From: Endozoicomonas sp. 4G
Lineage (GTDB): Bacteria; Pseudomonadota; Gammaproteobacteria; Pseudomonadales; Endozoicomonadaceae
Assembly: GCF_023822025.1 (NCBI RefSeq)
Contig: NZ_CP082909.1
Span: 860,698-924,697, forward strand
Reading direction: 5' to 3'
DNA: 64,000 bases
Shown here piece by piece: positions 8,689 to 18,303 of this stretch; the stretch's first letter is position 1; every line of letters begins with the position of its first letter. The notes below the pieces were generated by a model. That model had not been told where the DNA came from. It saw nothing but the letters and a program-made list of their open reading frames with translations, and made no database searches. A program made the translations under genes and the position numbers.

Positions 8689-9516
8689 GTGCGCAATTTA
8701 TTTTTTGTTATAGCAGTAATTTTTCTATCAATTGAAGCAAAAGCGAAAGGAATAAACGAAACAGGGGGTTACTATAATATGATTGCTACTCAATTGATAA
8801 ATGCAGTGGCTGAAGCTCCATTGTCTTTAGTTTTTTATACCAGACCGTCAGAATACATACACAAAATAAAGCTTACCGGAAGGGCAGGTGTCGCTTATGG
8901 ACAAGATATTGGGATTAATGATTTAGAATTAATCAGGAGCTATATTACCCAAGATAGAAATGGTGCAACTAAATATGCGGCTAATGCACCTGAAAAATTT
9001 ATGGGTTGTTTACGGCCAGAACCCGGTGATCTAAAGAGCATAATTGACGAGTTTGATATGAGAGAAGGCCTTTATCTTTTTCGAGGCAGTCTTCTTAGTT
9101 TGATTTCCGTGGCTGCATCATTAAGTGATCGGGTGTCGGTCTATAACGAGTTTGGGGCTGATCAGTTAAAATCGAATGAAAATGAATTTATTATCAACTC
9201 CATGGTTGCAATGTTACTTTATCAGGGGACAAAAAATAAACTGTGTTATATTTTTTCAGACAGCAATGCTTTAGCATCTTTCCTGTCAGTTATTGTCAGG
9301 AATTATGCGGGTCAGAGTAAAGGATTAGATGTAAACGATATTTCAAAAATGGTGGTATTGGCTATGCCTCTTATTGTTGGAAGCTCGTATGTAGGAATTA
9401 AACGCAATAACTATATTTTAAAAACATTAATCCTTCTAACACCGGTAATGGTTGATCGCATTCTTAGTTGGACCATTCTGTTGTATAACCTATCGCAAAA
9501 GTCAGGTGCTACTTAA
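8689..9516 (+). CDS. Hypothetical AT-rich exported or membrane protein
   Basis: I do not recognise this 275-residue protein. It starts with GTG and has only a weak purine-rich region upstream. The first 20 residues (MRNLFFVIAVIFLSIEAKAK) look like a signal peptide or anchor. The middle contains QDIGINDLELIRSYI and DMREGLYLFRGSLLSLISVAASL. The C-terminus carries a hydrophobic stretch (ILKTLILLTPVMV...ILSWTILLYNL) that may be a membrane helix. Base composition is visibly more AT-rich than the flanking core genes, pointing to acquisition by transfer. It is convergent with the ATPase gene, the two stops being 10 bp apart. Confidence 0.6.
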   Translation: MRNLFFVIAVIFLSIEAKAKGINETGGYYNMIATQLINAVAEAPLSLVFYTRPSEYIHKIKLTGRAGVAYGQDIGINDLELIRSYITQDRNGATKYAANAPEKFMGCLRPEPGDLKSIIDEFDMREGLYLFRGSLLSLISVAASLSDRVSVYNEFGADQLKSNENEFIINSMVAMLLYQGTKNKLCYIFSDSNALASFLSVIVRNYAGQSKGLDVNDISKMVVLAMPLIVGSSYVGIKRNNYILKTLILLTPVMVDRILSWTILLYNLSQKSGAT

Positions 9517-9526
9517 AGTCACTCAC

Positions 9527-10630
9527 TTATCGTACCTCAAGATCAGTTTCAAGTGAGTCACTTAGAAGTTCTAAGTCATACTCTTTTACTGAAGAAATTC
9601 CTTCATTTTTAAAAACCCTGATAAAACTGGCTGATTTTTTATATGACTTCCAAGTGTTTTCAAAACTATTGATACAGTCTCTACTATGAGTTGAACAGAA
9701 AACCTGAATATTTAGCTTGGATGCCAATTTAAAAACGATATCCCATACATCATCTTGGATGCTCCAGTGTAAACCATTTTCGAATTCATCTACGATTAAT
9801 ACACCACCTTTAGCGCTAACTAAAGATAAAATGATTTGAAATATACGAGACATGCCGTCACCCAAGCTTTTTAGAGGTACAGGCTCAGCAATATTTTTTA
9901 GTTTCACCAGAGGGATTCTGGATGGGCTTCTGACACCACCGGAATTTTCTACAAATGTTATACCCATTGCATTAGGTTCTACTAGTTTTACCCCTTTTAA
10001 AACCTCTTTTTCTAATTCAGTTAATGAAATTCCATCCCATAATAAAGATGCTAAAGAGTCATCTATTCCATCGGTTGGAACAAATTGATAAGGAATTGAA
10101 TCATTTTTCTTGAAGTTGATGGATCTTCGTTTAATATCTCGGTATTCGGAGTTGAGCGAAAATAATATTTTGTATGATCCATTTGTTTCAGAAACGATAT
10201 ATTTTTCCAAAAAATCTGGATCGCATTCATCGACTTCATCTTCTAACAGCATTCTTCTAGTAATGCCATTTTCAGTTTCCTCCCTAATATACGCAGCTGT
10301 TTTGACATGTATAGTTTCTTTATCAGAAGATAGCTTAAACCCATCCTTGTTAATGTCAGGAATGGTATGACCTTTAAACAGATGTCTTATAGGGTTAGAC
10401 AGTAATTGTTGTGTATATTTACTTTGCTGAGACTCCCAGTGCTCCTGCCTACAGTGCAAGCGTTCATGTAAAGAGTCTGGTGATACTCTTGAGAAATATA
10501 ACAGAAACCCTTCTAGTAGTGCACTTTTACCTGAGCCGTTTTTTCCAACAATTAAGTTGACTCTATTTAGGTTATTGATTTCCACATCACCAAACAATCT
10601 GAAATTATTTATTTTAAAGTTCGATATCAT
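9527..10630 (-). CDS. RecF/OLD-like AAA ATPase
   Basis: This 367-residue ATPase has the SMC/RecF/OLD plan. The N-terminal FKINNFRLFGDVEI strand leads to Walker A GKNGSGKS near residue 30. Late in the protein come KSLGDGMSRIFQIILSL (signature-like), Walker B GGVLIVDEFENGLHW and the sensor-like STHSRDC. No TOPRIM or HNH nuclease domain is visible after the ATPase core, unlike full OLD nucleases. Such stand-alone ATPases often work in defence or repair systems with a partner, but no obvious nuclease lies beside it. Composition is AT-rich like the convergent gene. The exact role is unknown. Confidence 0.8.
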   Translation of the reverse strand: MISNFKINNFRLFGDVEINNLNRVNLIVGKNGSGKSALLEGFLLYFSRVSPDSLHERLHCRQEHWESQQSKYTQQLLSNPIRHLFKGHTIPDINKDGFKLSSDKETIHVKTAAYIREETENGITRRMLLEDEVDECDPDFLEKYIVSETNGSYKILFSLNSEYRDIKRRSINFKKNDSIPYQFVPTDGIDDSLASLLWDGISLTELEKEVLKGVKLVEPNAMGITFVENSGGVRSPSRIPLVKLKNIAEPVPLKSLGDGMSRIFQIILSLVSAKGGVLIVDEFENGLHWSIQDDVWDIVFKLASKLNIQVFCSTHSRDCINSFENTWKSYKKSASFIRVFKNEGISSVKEYDLELLSDSLETDLEVR

Positions 10631-10730
10631 ATTGGAATCTCTATCAATTTTTATCTGAATTAATGTAATCTATCGTCTGTATCTAACAAAGACACATTTT
10701 ACAACATTGAAGAAATCTTAGCGAATAGTC

Positions 10731-10764
10731 GAAAGGCGCCCAGGGTGAACGAAGTTTGGGCGCC
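10731..10764 (-). terminator. Rho-independent terminator after hemH
   Basis: An 8-bp GC-rich stem (GGCGCCCA / TGGGCGCC, 14-nt loop) lies 20 bp beyond the hemH stop on the minus strand and is followed by a short T-run (TTTC). Confidence 0.75.
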
Positions 10765-10783
10765 ATTGATAGGGGGAAACGCA

Positions 10784-11806
10784 TCAATTCTGAAGCGGTT
10801 TCTCCAGCCATTGACTGACCAGCTTCGTCCAGGCCGGGTGGCTGTTCAGGCAGGGAATCAGTTCCAGGGATTCACCGCCAGCGGCAATGAAGTCCTCCTT
10901 CGCTTCCATACCAATTTCTTCAAGGGTTTCCAGACAGTCAGCCACGAACGCCGGGCAGATCACCAGAACCTTTTTAATACCCTGCTCTGCCAGTGATTTG
11001 ATCGTACTGCTGGTAGCCGGTTCCAACCATTTATCCCGTCCCAGTTTTGACTGGAAGGCGACGGAGTATTTATCCACCGGGATGTCGGCTTTCTCAACAA
11101 AGCAGGCGGTGGTTCTGTATACCTGATGTCGGTAGCAGGACTGGTGAGCAGGTGATGCTTTCTGACAGCAGTCGTTGGATTTCAGGCAGTGTGAACCGGT
11201 GCAGTCATCCTTGCGGATGTGTCTTTCCGGAACACCGTGATAACTGAACACGATGTGATCGTAATCCTTCTCCAGATAGTCTTTTGCGCTTTCAATCAGT
11301 GCGTCAATGTAGGCATCGTGATCATAAAATACGGGATGCACTTTTAACGACACCGGTAGTTTGTGATCACTGATGATTTTTTCAGCCTTTTCTACCACGG
11401 TCTTGACGGTGGACATGGCGTAGTGTGGGTAGAGGGGGAACAGCAGAACTTCCTTTATATCAGGTTTGCTGGCCAGTCTGACCACAGCGCCTTCCATATC
11501 CGGCTTGCCGTAACGCATGGCTAACTCTACCGGCATGGAAGTCAGTTTCTGGACTTCTTGCTGAAGGTCCTTGCTGATAGAGATCAGGGGGGAGCCCTTT
11601 TCGGTCCAGACAGAGGCATAGGCTTTGGCGGACTGAGCGGGTCTTTTGGGCAGGACAAACAGGCTGACAATCATGCGCCTTAAGAGCCAGGGCATGTCGA
11701 TGACGTTACTATCCATTAGAAATTCATTCAGATAGTGTCGTACATCTTGTTCATGGGGGCTATTGGGCGAACCCAGGTTAACCAGCAATGCTCCGGTATT
11801 TTCCAT
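10784..11806 (-). CDS. hemH: Ferrochelatase HemH
   Basis: HemH inserts ferrous iron into protoporphyrin IX in the last step of haem synthesis. The protein is 340 residues and matches the family from GALLVNLGSPNSP at the N-terminus. It has LLFPLYPHYAMSTVKTV in the middle, VFSYHGVPERHI with the catalytic His, and KVLVICPAFVADCLETLEEIG with the second conserved acidic region. A cluster of Cys residues follows the catalytic His (DDCTGSHCLKSNDCCQ...QSC). Related Cys-rich segments occur in some bacterial HemH proteins; a metal-cluster role here is unproven. It lies downstream of prmC on the same strand with a 147-bp gap. Confidence 0.96.
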   Translation of the reverse strand: MENTGALLVNLGSPNSPHEQDVRHYLNEFLMDSNVIDMPWLLRRMIVSLFVLPKRPAQSAKAYASVWTEKGSPLISISKDLQQEVQKLTSMPVELAMRYGKPDMEGAVVRLASKPDIKEVLLFPLYPHYAMSTVKTVVEKAEKIISDHKLPVSLKVHPVFYDHDAYIDALIESAKDYLEKDYDHIVFSYHGVPERHIRKDDCTGSHCLKSNDCCQKASPAHQSCYRHQVYRTTACFVEKADIPVDKYSVAFQSKLGRDKWLEPATSSTIKSLAEQGIKKVLVICPAFVADCLETLEEIGMEAKEDFIAAGGESLELIPCLNSHPAWTKLVSQWLEKPLQN

Positions 11807-11869
11807 TCCTACTTCCTGTCTGCCTTGAGAAATCTTTCGTAGTCAGATGCCTATCGCACATGACGGTTT

Positions 11870-11883
11870 AACAGTTCACTGTT
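11870..11883. promoter_or_regulatory. Palindrome between prmC and hemH
   Basis: AACAGT-tc-ACTGTT is a perfect 6-bp inverted repeat in the 147-bp gap ahead of hemH. It could be an operator or a weak hairpin. It is not an SOS box (no CTG-N10-CAG). Confidence 0.3.
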
Positions 11884-11953
11884 TTCAGTTTAAAGCTATG
11901 GAGTATAACCAAAAAACGTGAGCATAGCGGAAATACACCTTTCCGGCTCTGAA

Positions 11954-12823
11954 TCAAACAGGTTTCTGTGCCAGAGTAACACGATCCTGATCAGACAAGT
12001 CCTGTCGTGTGCTAACCGCCGTAAAGCCATTGGACTCCAGTATGAGTCGGATATCTCTGCCCTGATCATAACCGTGCTCAAGCAATAACCAGCCTCCTGG
12101 TTTCAGCTTTGCAAAGGCCTGCTGACTGATGGTGTGTATATCATCAAGACCGTCTTTGCCAGCAGTCAGTGCTGACCTGGGTTCAAACTGCACATCGCCC
12201 TGGGCAAGATGCTTGTCGTCTTCACGAATGTACGGCGGGTTGCTGACAATCATATCGAGCGGCTCTGCCAGGGGCGAGCACCAGTCACCTTCCACAAACG
12301 TGACATTGCCGATTTGGTTCAGAACAGCATTTTTCTTAGCCGTGGCGACCGGTCCGGGCAGCCTGTCAACGCCGATCACTTGCCACTGTGGTCGCTCGAC
12401 AGCCATGGCCAGAGCGATGGCACCACTGCCTGTGCCAAGATCAGCAACCGCTGCCTGATCAGAAACAGGCATAGACAGGGCAAGTTCTACCAGCAGTTCA
12501 GTATCGGGCCTGGGAATCAGTACGGAAGGTGAAACCTTAAGTTTCAGACTCCAGAACTCTTTCTCTCCCGTTATATAAGCGACAGGGGTTCCTTGTATTC
12601 GTTGTCTCAGCATTGACTCAAACTGCTCAGCCTGTTCGCGCGTCAGCTCTCTCTCGGGCCAGGTGAACAGGTAGCTGTGGGGTTTGTCCAGCACATGACA
12701 CAGCAGCACTTCGGCATCAAGACGGGCCGTGTCGCTTTGTTCTCTTCGGGTGGCATAACTGTCAGTGAGGCGTCGAGTGGCCTCACTGAGGGTCTGATCA
12801 ATCCTGCCCATTGGCTTATTCAT
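11954..12823 (-). CDS. prmC: Release-factor glutamine methyltransferase PrmC
   Basis: PrmC (HemK) methylates the Gln of the GGQ motif in release factors RF1 and RF2. The 289-residue protein has the helical N-terminal domain, the linker [17 protein letters not shown] motif [15 protein letters not shown] and the catalytic VSNPPYI. The ATG at 12823 overlaps the 3' end of prfA by 8 bp, a sign of translational coupling with its substrate gene. Confidence 0.95.
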   Translation of the reverse strand: MNKPMGRIDQTLSEATRRLTDSYATRREQSDTARLDAEVLLCHVLDKPHSYLFTWPERELTREQAEQFESMLRQRIQGTPVAYITGEKEFWSLKLKVSPSVLIPRPDTELLVELALSMPVSDQAAVADLGTGSGAIALAMAVERPQWQVIGVDRLPGPVATAKKNAVLNQIGNVTFVEGDWCSPLAEPLDMIVSNPPYIREDDKHLAQGDVQFEPRSALTAGKDGLDDIHTISQQAFAKLKPGGWLLLEHGYDQGRDIRLILESNGFTAVSTRQDLSDQDRVTLAQKPV

Positions 12824-13907
12824 CAGACAAGCCTGTCAACAGATCCGCCTGATGTTGCTGAAGGAGGGGGTTAATCACCGGGTCGAGATCACCTTCGATA
12901 ATCTCAGGCAGTTTATACAACGTCAGGTTGATACGATGATCCGTAACCCGCCCCTGTGGATAGTTATAGGTTCGGATACGCTCGGAACGATCACCACTGC
13001 CCACCAGACTTTTACGGGTTTCGCTGATCTCTTTGGCGGCAGCCATTTCCTGAGCATCCTGTAGTTTTGCAGAAAGCAAAGCCATGGCCTTGGCCCGGTT
13101 CTTGTGTTGTGAACGCTCGTCCTGACATTCAACCACAATACCGCTGGGCAGGTGAGTCAGGCGAATGGCGGAATCGGTGGTATTCACATGCTGACCACCG
13201 GCACCGGATGAGCGGTAGGTGTCAACTCTAAGGTCTTCCTTTTTGATCTCGATGGCTTCCTGCTCGTCGGGTTCTGCCATAATAGCGACGGTACAGGCTG
13301 AGGTGTGTATACGTCCCTGGGATTCTGTTTCAGGCACACGCTGAACCCGATGAGCGCCGGATTCAAATTTCAGATGGCCAAAAACATGGTTGCCCACCAC
13401 GCGGGAAATAATTTCCTTATAGCCACCGTGCTCGCCGTCATTGGCGCTGATGACTTCGATGTTCCAGCCGCGTTTTTCAGCGTAGCGGGAATACATCCGG
13501 AACAGGTCGCCAGCGAAAATAGCCGCTTCGTCACCGCCAGTACCGGCACGAATTTCCAGAAAGGTATTATTGTTGTCCCTGGGATCTTTGGGCAAAAGCA
13601 GTAGTTGCAGCTCCTGGGCCAGGGCTGGCAGCTTTTCTTCGCAGCTCTGAATCTCTTCTTCGGCCAGATCGGCCATTTCCGGATCGTCTTTCATGGTACG
13701 GGCGTCTTCCAAATCTTTTTGAATCTGGTCGTATTCCCGGTAAGCATTAACGACAGGTTCAAGCTCTGCGTATTCTTTGGAGAGTTTCCGGAACTGGTCC
13801 TGATTACCGATGACTTGCGGGTCACTCAGCAAAGCCGCCAGTTCCTCAAAGCGTTCCAGCAGGGTTTCAAGTTTGGCACTCAGACTGGCCAGGTTGGGAT
13901 CTTTCAT
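12816..13907 (-). CDS. prfA: Peptide chain release factor 1 (RF1)
   Basis: RF1 reads UAA and UAG stop codons and triggers peptide release. The 363-residue protein has the helical N-terminal domain and [22 protein letters not shown]. The catalytic GGQ sits in [21 protein letters not shown], and the C-terminal [17 protein letters not shown] is typical of RF1/RF2. It lies between hemA (68 bp upstream) and prmC (8-bp overlap), the usual hemA-prfA-prmC operon. Confidence 0.97.
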   Translation of the reverse strand: MKDPNLASLSAKLETLLERFEELAALLSDPQVIGNQDQFRKLSKEYAELEPVVNAYREYDQIQKDLEDARTMKDDPEMADLAEEEIQSCEEKLPALAQELQLLLLPKDPRDNNNTFLEIRAGTGGDEAAIFAGDLFRMYSRYAEKRGWNIEVISANDGEHGGYKEIISRVVGNHVFGHLKFESGAHRVQRVPETESQGRIHTSACTVAIMAEPDEQEAIEIKKEDLRVDTYRSSGAGGQHVNTTDSAIRLTHLPSGIVVECQDERSQHKNRAKAMALLSAKLQDAQEMAAAKEISETRKSLVGSGDRSERIRTYNYPQGRVTDHRINLTLYKLPEIIEGDLDPVINPLLQQHQADLLTGLSDE

Positions 13908-13975
13908 TTTGATGTAATCAATGTTTGGTTCAGGCGTGAGCCTGATGGGTTAAACAGCAATTCGGTGATGTAAAA

Positions 13976-15262
13976 CTAAGAATGGCTTGGCCCTTTATCC
14001 GGGTCTTCGTAACGGCGATGAATGCCCAGCAGCTCTTCAGCCCACTCCAGTTGGTTGCTTTGACCTTGTGCCGCTGCTTTCTTCAATGCCACGCTGGGGG
14101 TGTGCATAAGTTTGTTGGTCAGTGAACGGGCAAATTGATTCAGAACCTGTTCTGCCGGAATGCCATTGGCCAGAGACAGTATGGCCTTTTCAAGCTCACG
14201 ATCCCTGAGTGCCTCGGTATTTTGTCGATAGCTGCGCAGAACACTGACGGCATCCAGTGAGCGTAGTCGGCTCATAAATTCGAAAGCACCGGTTTCGATC
14301 AGTAGCTCGGCTTCCTTGGCGGCATTCTGCCGCTGCTGCATATTGTCCTGAATCACGCCATGAAGATCATCGACGGTATACAGGTAAATGTCTGGCAGCT
14401 CAGTGACTTCAGGTTCGATATCACGGGGAACCGCAATGTCCACCATAAATATGGGGCGATGCTTGCGCTTTTTAATGGCTCTTTCAACGGTGCCTTTACC
14501 CAGTACAGGAACCGGGCTGGCCGTTGACGAGACGACAATATCAGCGGCTGGCAATAAATGAGGAATATCCGAAAGCAGGGCGGGCTTGCCATTAAATTTG
14601 TCAGCCAGCAGTTTCGCCCGGCCCATGGTTCGGTTAGCGACGATGATGTCTTTGAGGCCTTGCTGGTGAAGGTGTCTGGCGACCAGTTCAATGGTTTCAC
14701 CGGCACCAATCAGTAGTGCTGTGTTCTCAGAAAGGTCGGCAAAGATTCTCTGGGCAAGGGTTGTGGCTGCGTAGGCTATGGAAACAGGCTGCCTGCCAAT
14801 GGCAGTGTTGGTTCGAACCTGTTTGGCAGTGGTAAAGCAGTACTGGAACAGTCTCGATAGCAGCGAGCCAATAGTCCCGGCTTCCTGGGCCTGGGCGTAG
14901 GCTGATTTCAGCTGACCAAGAATCTGGGGTTCACCTAACACCATTGAGTCGAGGCCGCAGGCCACTCTCATCATGTGGCGGACAGCGGCTTTGTCGTGAT
15001 GGATATAACTGTGTTGACTCAGCAGCTTCTGATCCAGGTTGTGGTACCCGGTCAGCCATTCAAGGGCTTTGTGATAATCGGCGTTGCTGGCACAGTAAAG
15101 TTCTGTCCGGTTACAGGTAGACAAAATGGCCACTTCATTGGTGTGCATGAAATGGCGGGCATCCTGAAGCGCTTCAGGCAGTTGCTCAGGTGAAAAAGCA
15201 ACCTGCTCCCTGAGTGCGACGGGTGCAGTTTTGTGATTAATACCGGCGGTAAGATACCCCAT
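13976..15262 (-). CDS. hemA: Glutamyl-tRNA reductase HemA
   Basis: HemA reduces glutamyl-tRNA(Glu) to glutamate-1-semialdehyde, the start of the C5 tetrapyrrole pathway. The 428-residue protein has the [20 protein letters not shown]-terminus, the catalytic Cys in [24 protein letters not shown], the NADPH-binding [16 protein letters not shown] and ANRTMGRA. It is the first gene of hemA-prfA-prmC and runs divergently from the TPR-lolB-ispE genes. Confidence 0.97.
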   Translation of the reverse strand: MGYLTAGINHKTAPVALREQVAFSPEQLPEALQDARHFMHTNEVAILSTCNRTELYCASNADYHKALEWLTGYHNLDQKLLSQHSYIHHDKAAVRHMMRVACGLDSMVLGEPQILGQLKSAYAQAQEAGTIGSLLSRLFQYCFTTAKQVRTNTAIGRQPVSIAYAATTLAQRIFADLSENTALLIGAGETIELVARHLHQQGLKDIIVANRTMGRAKLLADKFNGKPALLSDIPHLLPAADIVVSSTASPVPVLGKGTVERAIKKRKHRPIFMVDIAVPRDIEPEVTELPDIYLYTVDDLHGVIQDNMQQRQNAAKEAELLIETGAFEFMSRLRSLDAVSVLRSYRQNTEALRDRELEKAILSLANGIPAEQVLNQFARSLTNKLMHTPSVALKKAAAQGQSNQLEWAEELLGIHRRYEDPDKGPSHS

Positions 15263-15784
15263 AAAGTCCTGTTGCCTTTTCTTACACTCTAATCAGCCCC
15301 ATCGGGGCTGTCTTCTTACTTTCAATGTTCATTTACACAACCCAGTCTCCGTGCCTTCTGACAAAAGATTGGGCTGTTTGTTTCAGAGTCAATGCTATTA
15401 TTGACCACACAGTATTCTACAACACTGGGCAGCAGGCTGATGTTTGTCCAAGGTTATTTCAATAAAAGCAGAGGGAATTCCCGTCATGTCAGGCCGATTA
15501 TTACTACCTGATCGTTCGCAGTTCTTGCGTTATGGACATTCTGGCCGATCAATTCTCCTATGGAACGGCAACAACTGCAAACCAGGATGTATCCTGCCAT
15601 ACCCAAAGCAGAAGAGAAATATGTTATCCGGTCTCCCGGTACAGGCTCCGTAGCAAAATGTTTCTCACCATAATTTGGTGTGTCATGATAAAAAAGGTCT
15701 CAGTTGAAACGGATTCATCCGGGGCTGCGGGCTTCAATGCAGACATTATTTCCAACATTTCCAACGGGTAAAGGCATTCCATTT
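15263..15784. other. Divergent region between hemA and the TPR lipoprotein gene
   Basis: There is no convincing gene; a 69-codon frame at 15444-15653 has no good start signal and no recognisable product. The leader of hemA contains a perfect 7-bp stem (CAGCCCC-atc-GGGGCTG, 15294-15310) about 32 bp before its ATG. On the minus strand TTGACT near 15390 could be a -35 element for hemA, but the -10 is poor. The TPR gene has AAAGG 11 bases before its ATG. Confidence 0.45.
15294..15310. promoter_or_regulatory. Hairpin in the hemA leader
   Basis: This is a perfect 7-bp GC-rich inverted repeat with a 3-nt loop in the 5' untranslated region of hemA. On the plus strand it is followed by a pyrimidine-rich TCTTCTTACTTT stretch. 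It could attenuate hemA or terminate antisense transcription. No experimental basis is visible. Confidence 0.4.
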
Positions 15785-17512
15785 ATGAAGAAACTTAATG
15801 GTTTCTCTTTATTGCTGGCAGTTATATTGGTGTCGGGTTGTTCTTCAGTTCAACGTTCAGGGCAGACCGGGGTGGCGGCTGAGCCTGTTCCTGCTCCGGT
15901 CAGCAACGAGCTGGAAGAGCCGGTAGCTTCTTTTGAACCTGATACCCTTTACGATTTGCTGGTTGCGGAACTGGGCGGGCAGAATAAACGTTATGATCTG
16001 GCCTTGGGGAATTACCTCAAACAGGCTCACAAAACTCAGGACAAAGGGGTTGCTAAACGCGCCTATCAAATCAGCCAGATGGTTGGCGCACGGCAGGCGT
16101 CTCTGGATGCGGCCTTACTCTGGTCAACGCTGGATGATGAAAATGCAGCGGCGTTGCAGGCCAGTGCGATTGAGCTGATCAGGGCGGGGCAACTGAACCG
16201 TGCCGTCGAGCAGATGAAAAAGGTGCTGACCCTGGAGGGTGAAGTTAATTTTGATTTCCTCGCAGTCACTGCCTCAGAGCTTCCTGAGGATGAAAGGAAG
16301 CAAATGCTGAGCACCTTTGACAGCATTCTCAAGGAGCACCCCGGTCAACCATCATTGATACTGGGCAAAGCCATCCTGTTACTTCGTGACAACCAGTTGG
16401 CGGCAGCGATCAAACTCTGTGATCAGCTGCTCGCCAGAGACTCCAGCAATGTCAAGGCGATCATACTCAAAGGCCGGATTCTCAATAAGATGGGCAAGGG
16501 GGAAGAGGCTGAGAAAATGTTGGCTGATGCCGTCAAAAAACATCCTGAAAACCCCCGTTTGCGTCTGATTTACGCCCGCGTGCTGGTGCATCTGGATAAG
16601 CTAAGTGAAGCGCGTAAGCAGTTTCAGGTGCTTTTGGATCAGTCGCCTTATGATGTTGAAGTCCTGTTGTCTCTGGCGCTGATTTCCCTTGAGAGCGGTA
16701 TGCTGGCAGAGTCTGAAAAATACTTTAAACAGCTGCTGGCCCTGGGGCAGAGAAAAAGTACTGCACATTATTACCTGGGCTGGATGGCGGAACAGAAAGG
16801 GCAGTATGACCAGGCTCAGGAATATTTTCTGAATGTGATGCCGGGCAAGGATTTCATGATGTCTCGGGTTGCCCTTGTCCAGATGCTGCTCAAGCAGGGC
16901 AAAGTGGCCGAGGCCCGGGAGCAGTTGGCAGAAGACCGCAATCGGTTCCCGGTTCATGCAGAGCAGCTTTATTTGCTTGAGACAGAAGTTCTGGTGAATG
17001 CCGGAGAGCTGGACAAGGCCTTAAAGCTGTTTACAGACGCTGTGTTGCGCTATCCCGGCAATGCTAACCTGCTTTATGGTCGGGCCATGGTTTATGAGAA
17101 AATGGGAAGAATCAAAGATCTTGAGGTAGACCTCCGTGCTATTATCAAGAGCCAGCCCGATAATTCAGCCGCTTTGAACGCCCTTGGCTACACCTTGGCA
17201 GATCGTACCGATCGTTATGAAGAGGCCAGGGAGCTGATCGAGAAAGCCTATGCCCTGGATAAAGACGATCCTGCCATTTTGGACAGCATGGGTTGGGTTC
17301 AGTACCGTCTGGGCAACCATCAGGCGGCTTTGGTTTATCTCCAGGACGCTTATGAAAAATATCCTGATCATGAAGTAGCGGCTCATCTGGGTGAGGTGCT
17401 TTGGGCTCTGGGGAGAAAAGCAGAAGCCCAGGCGCTTTGGGATAAAGCTTTGCAGAAGACCCCGGACAGCGACATTCTGAAAAAAACCCGTGAGCGATTG
17501 GAAACTCACTGA
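15785..17512 (+). CDS. TPR-repeat lipoprotein upstream of lolB
   Basis: This is a 575-residue predicted lipoprotein. The ATG at 15785 gives MKKLNGFSLLLAVILVSGC, a signal peptide with lipobox VSGC. The frame is open further upstream to 15704, but that start would bury the signal. The mature protein is almost entirely tetratricopeptide repeats, for example LLYGRAMVYEKMGRIKDLEVDLRAI, AALNALGYTLADRTDRYEEA and ILDSMGWVQYRLGNHQAAL (spans quoted in part). It corresponds in position and type to the TPR protein between hemA and lolB in Pseudomonas. It probably scaffolds an outer-membrane complex; the partner is unknown. A terminator hairpin at 17525 follows. Confidence 0.85.
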   Translation: MKKLNGFSLLLAVILVSGCSSVQRSGQTGVAAEPVPAPVSNELEEPVASFEPDTLYDLLVAELGGQNKRYDLALGNYLKQAHKTQDKGVAKRAYQISQMVGARQASLDAALLWSTLDDENAAALQASAIELIRAGQLNRAVEQMKKVLTLEGEVNFDFLAVTASELPEDERKQMLSTFDSILKEHPGQPSLILGKAILLLRDNQLAAAIKLCDQLLARDSSNVKAIILKGRILNKMGKGEEAEKMLADAVKKHPENPRLRLIYARVLVHLDKLSEARKQFQVLLDQSPYDVEVLLSLALISLESGMLAESEKYFKQLLALGQRKSTAHYYLGWMAEQKGQYDQAQEYFLNVMPGKDFMMSRVALVQMLLKQGKVAEAREQLAEDRNRFPVHAEQLYLLETEVLVNAGELDKALKLFTDAVLRYPGNANLLYGRAMVYEKMGRIKDLEVDLRAIIKSQPDNSAALNALGYTLADRTDRYEEARELIEKAYALDKDDPAILDSMGWVQYRLGNHQAALVYLQDAYEKYPDHEVAAHLGEVLWALGRKAEAQALWDKALQKTPDSDILKKTRERLETH

Positions 17513-17524
17513 TTACCCATCATA

Positions 17525-17549
17525 ACGAGCCTTGCGGGGCTCGTTTCAT
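17525..17549 (+). terminator. Rho-independent terminator after the TPR gene
   Basis: ACGAGCC / GGCTCGT forms a 7-bp stem with a 6-nt loop, followed by a short T-run, 13 bp after the TPR stop codon. It covers the longer possible lolB start at 17532, which supports the downstream ATG. Confidence 0.65.
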
Positions 17550-17573
17550 CACCTTCAAAAACTGGCAGGCTGT

Positions 17574-18221
17574 ATGCGGATTCCGTTTTCTACCTTAACC
17601 CTGACTGACTTTTCATTGCAGCTAAAACTGGCTGTTCTTATGGTTTTTGCCCTGTTGCTTTCTGGTTGTGTCACGGCTCCCAAACCAGAGAAAGGGCTTT
17701 CAGAAGCTCAGCGCCAGTCGTTGTGGCAGGCTCATCAAAAGCAGCTGAAGGCATTGGATCATTGGCACCTGAAAGGGCGGCTGGGGTTGAGGGTTCCCGG
17801 AGATTCCGGAGCCCTCTCCCTGGAGTGGCAGCAGAATAAAGAGCGTTATCTTATCTACCTGGATGGCCCCTTGGGCCAGTCGGTGGCAAAAATTAATGGC
17901 CAACCGGGTTCGGTAGAACTGGAAGCCTCTGGAAAGCGCTATCGTGACCAGAATCCTGAAAAGTTGCTGTTTGAGCTGACCGGTTGGGATTTGCCCGTCA
18001 GCCTGCTGCGATATTGGGTCATGGGGCTGCCCAGTCCCGGGAGCCGCGCCAGTATCCGGCTAAATAATCAGGGCTATCCCGAGTTGATGACTCAACAGGG
18101 GTGGCAGGTTGAATATTTGCAGTACAAGGACTTTTCCGGAATCACCCTGCCTGCCCGAATAAAAGTCCGACAGGGTGAAGTAGAGGCAACACTGTTTGCC
18201 AGAACCTGGCAGCTGAAATAA
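17574..18221 (+). CDS. lolB: Outer-membrane lipoprotein receptor LolB
   Basis: LolB takes lipoproteins from the periplasmic carrier LolA and inserts them in the outer membrane. The ATG at 17574 gives 215 residues with a signal peptide ending in LLLSGC (lipobox). The mature part shows LDHWHLKGRLGLRVPG, LSLEWQQNKERYLIYLDGPLG, a WVMGLPSPG turn and the closing IKVRQGEVEATLFARTW, all typical of LolB. It precedes ispE by 82 bp, the standard order lolB-ispE-prs. Confidence 0.92.
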   Translation: MRIPFSTLTLTDFSLQLKLAVLMVFALLLSGCVTAPKPEKGLSEAQRQSLWQAHQKQLKALDHWHLKGRLGLRVPGDSGALSLEWQQNKERYLIYLDGPLGQSVAKINGQPGSVELEASGKRYRDQNPEKLLFELTGWDLPVSLLRYWVMGLPSPGSRASIRLNNQGYPELMTQQGWQVEYLQYKDFSGITLPARIKVRQGEVEATLFARTWQLK

Positions 18222-18303
18222 GCTTTTTGTTTTTAATCTCTGTTCTTTTATAGGGCAGAAGTCGTTTAATCGTTCATGGTCGTAATTTCAGGATGGTTTG
18301 TTG

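Noticed and set aside
15444..15653. 69-codon frame upstream of the TPR gene
   Set aside because: No convincing ribosome binding site or family; better treated as leader sequence.
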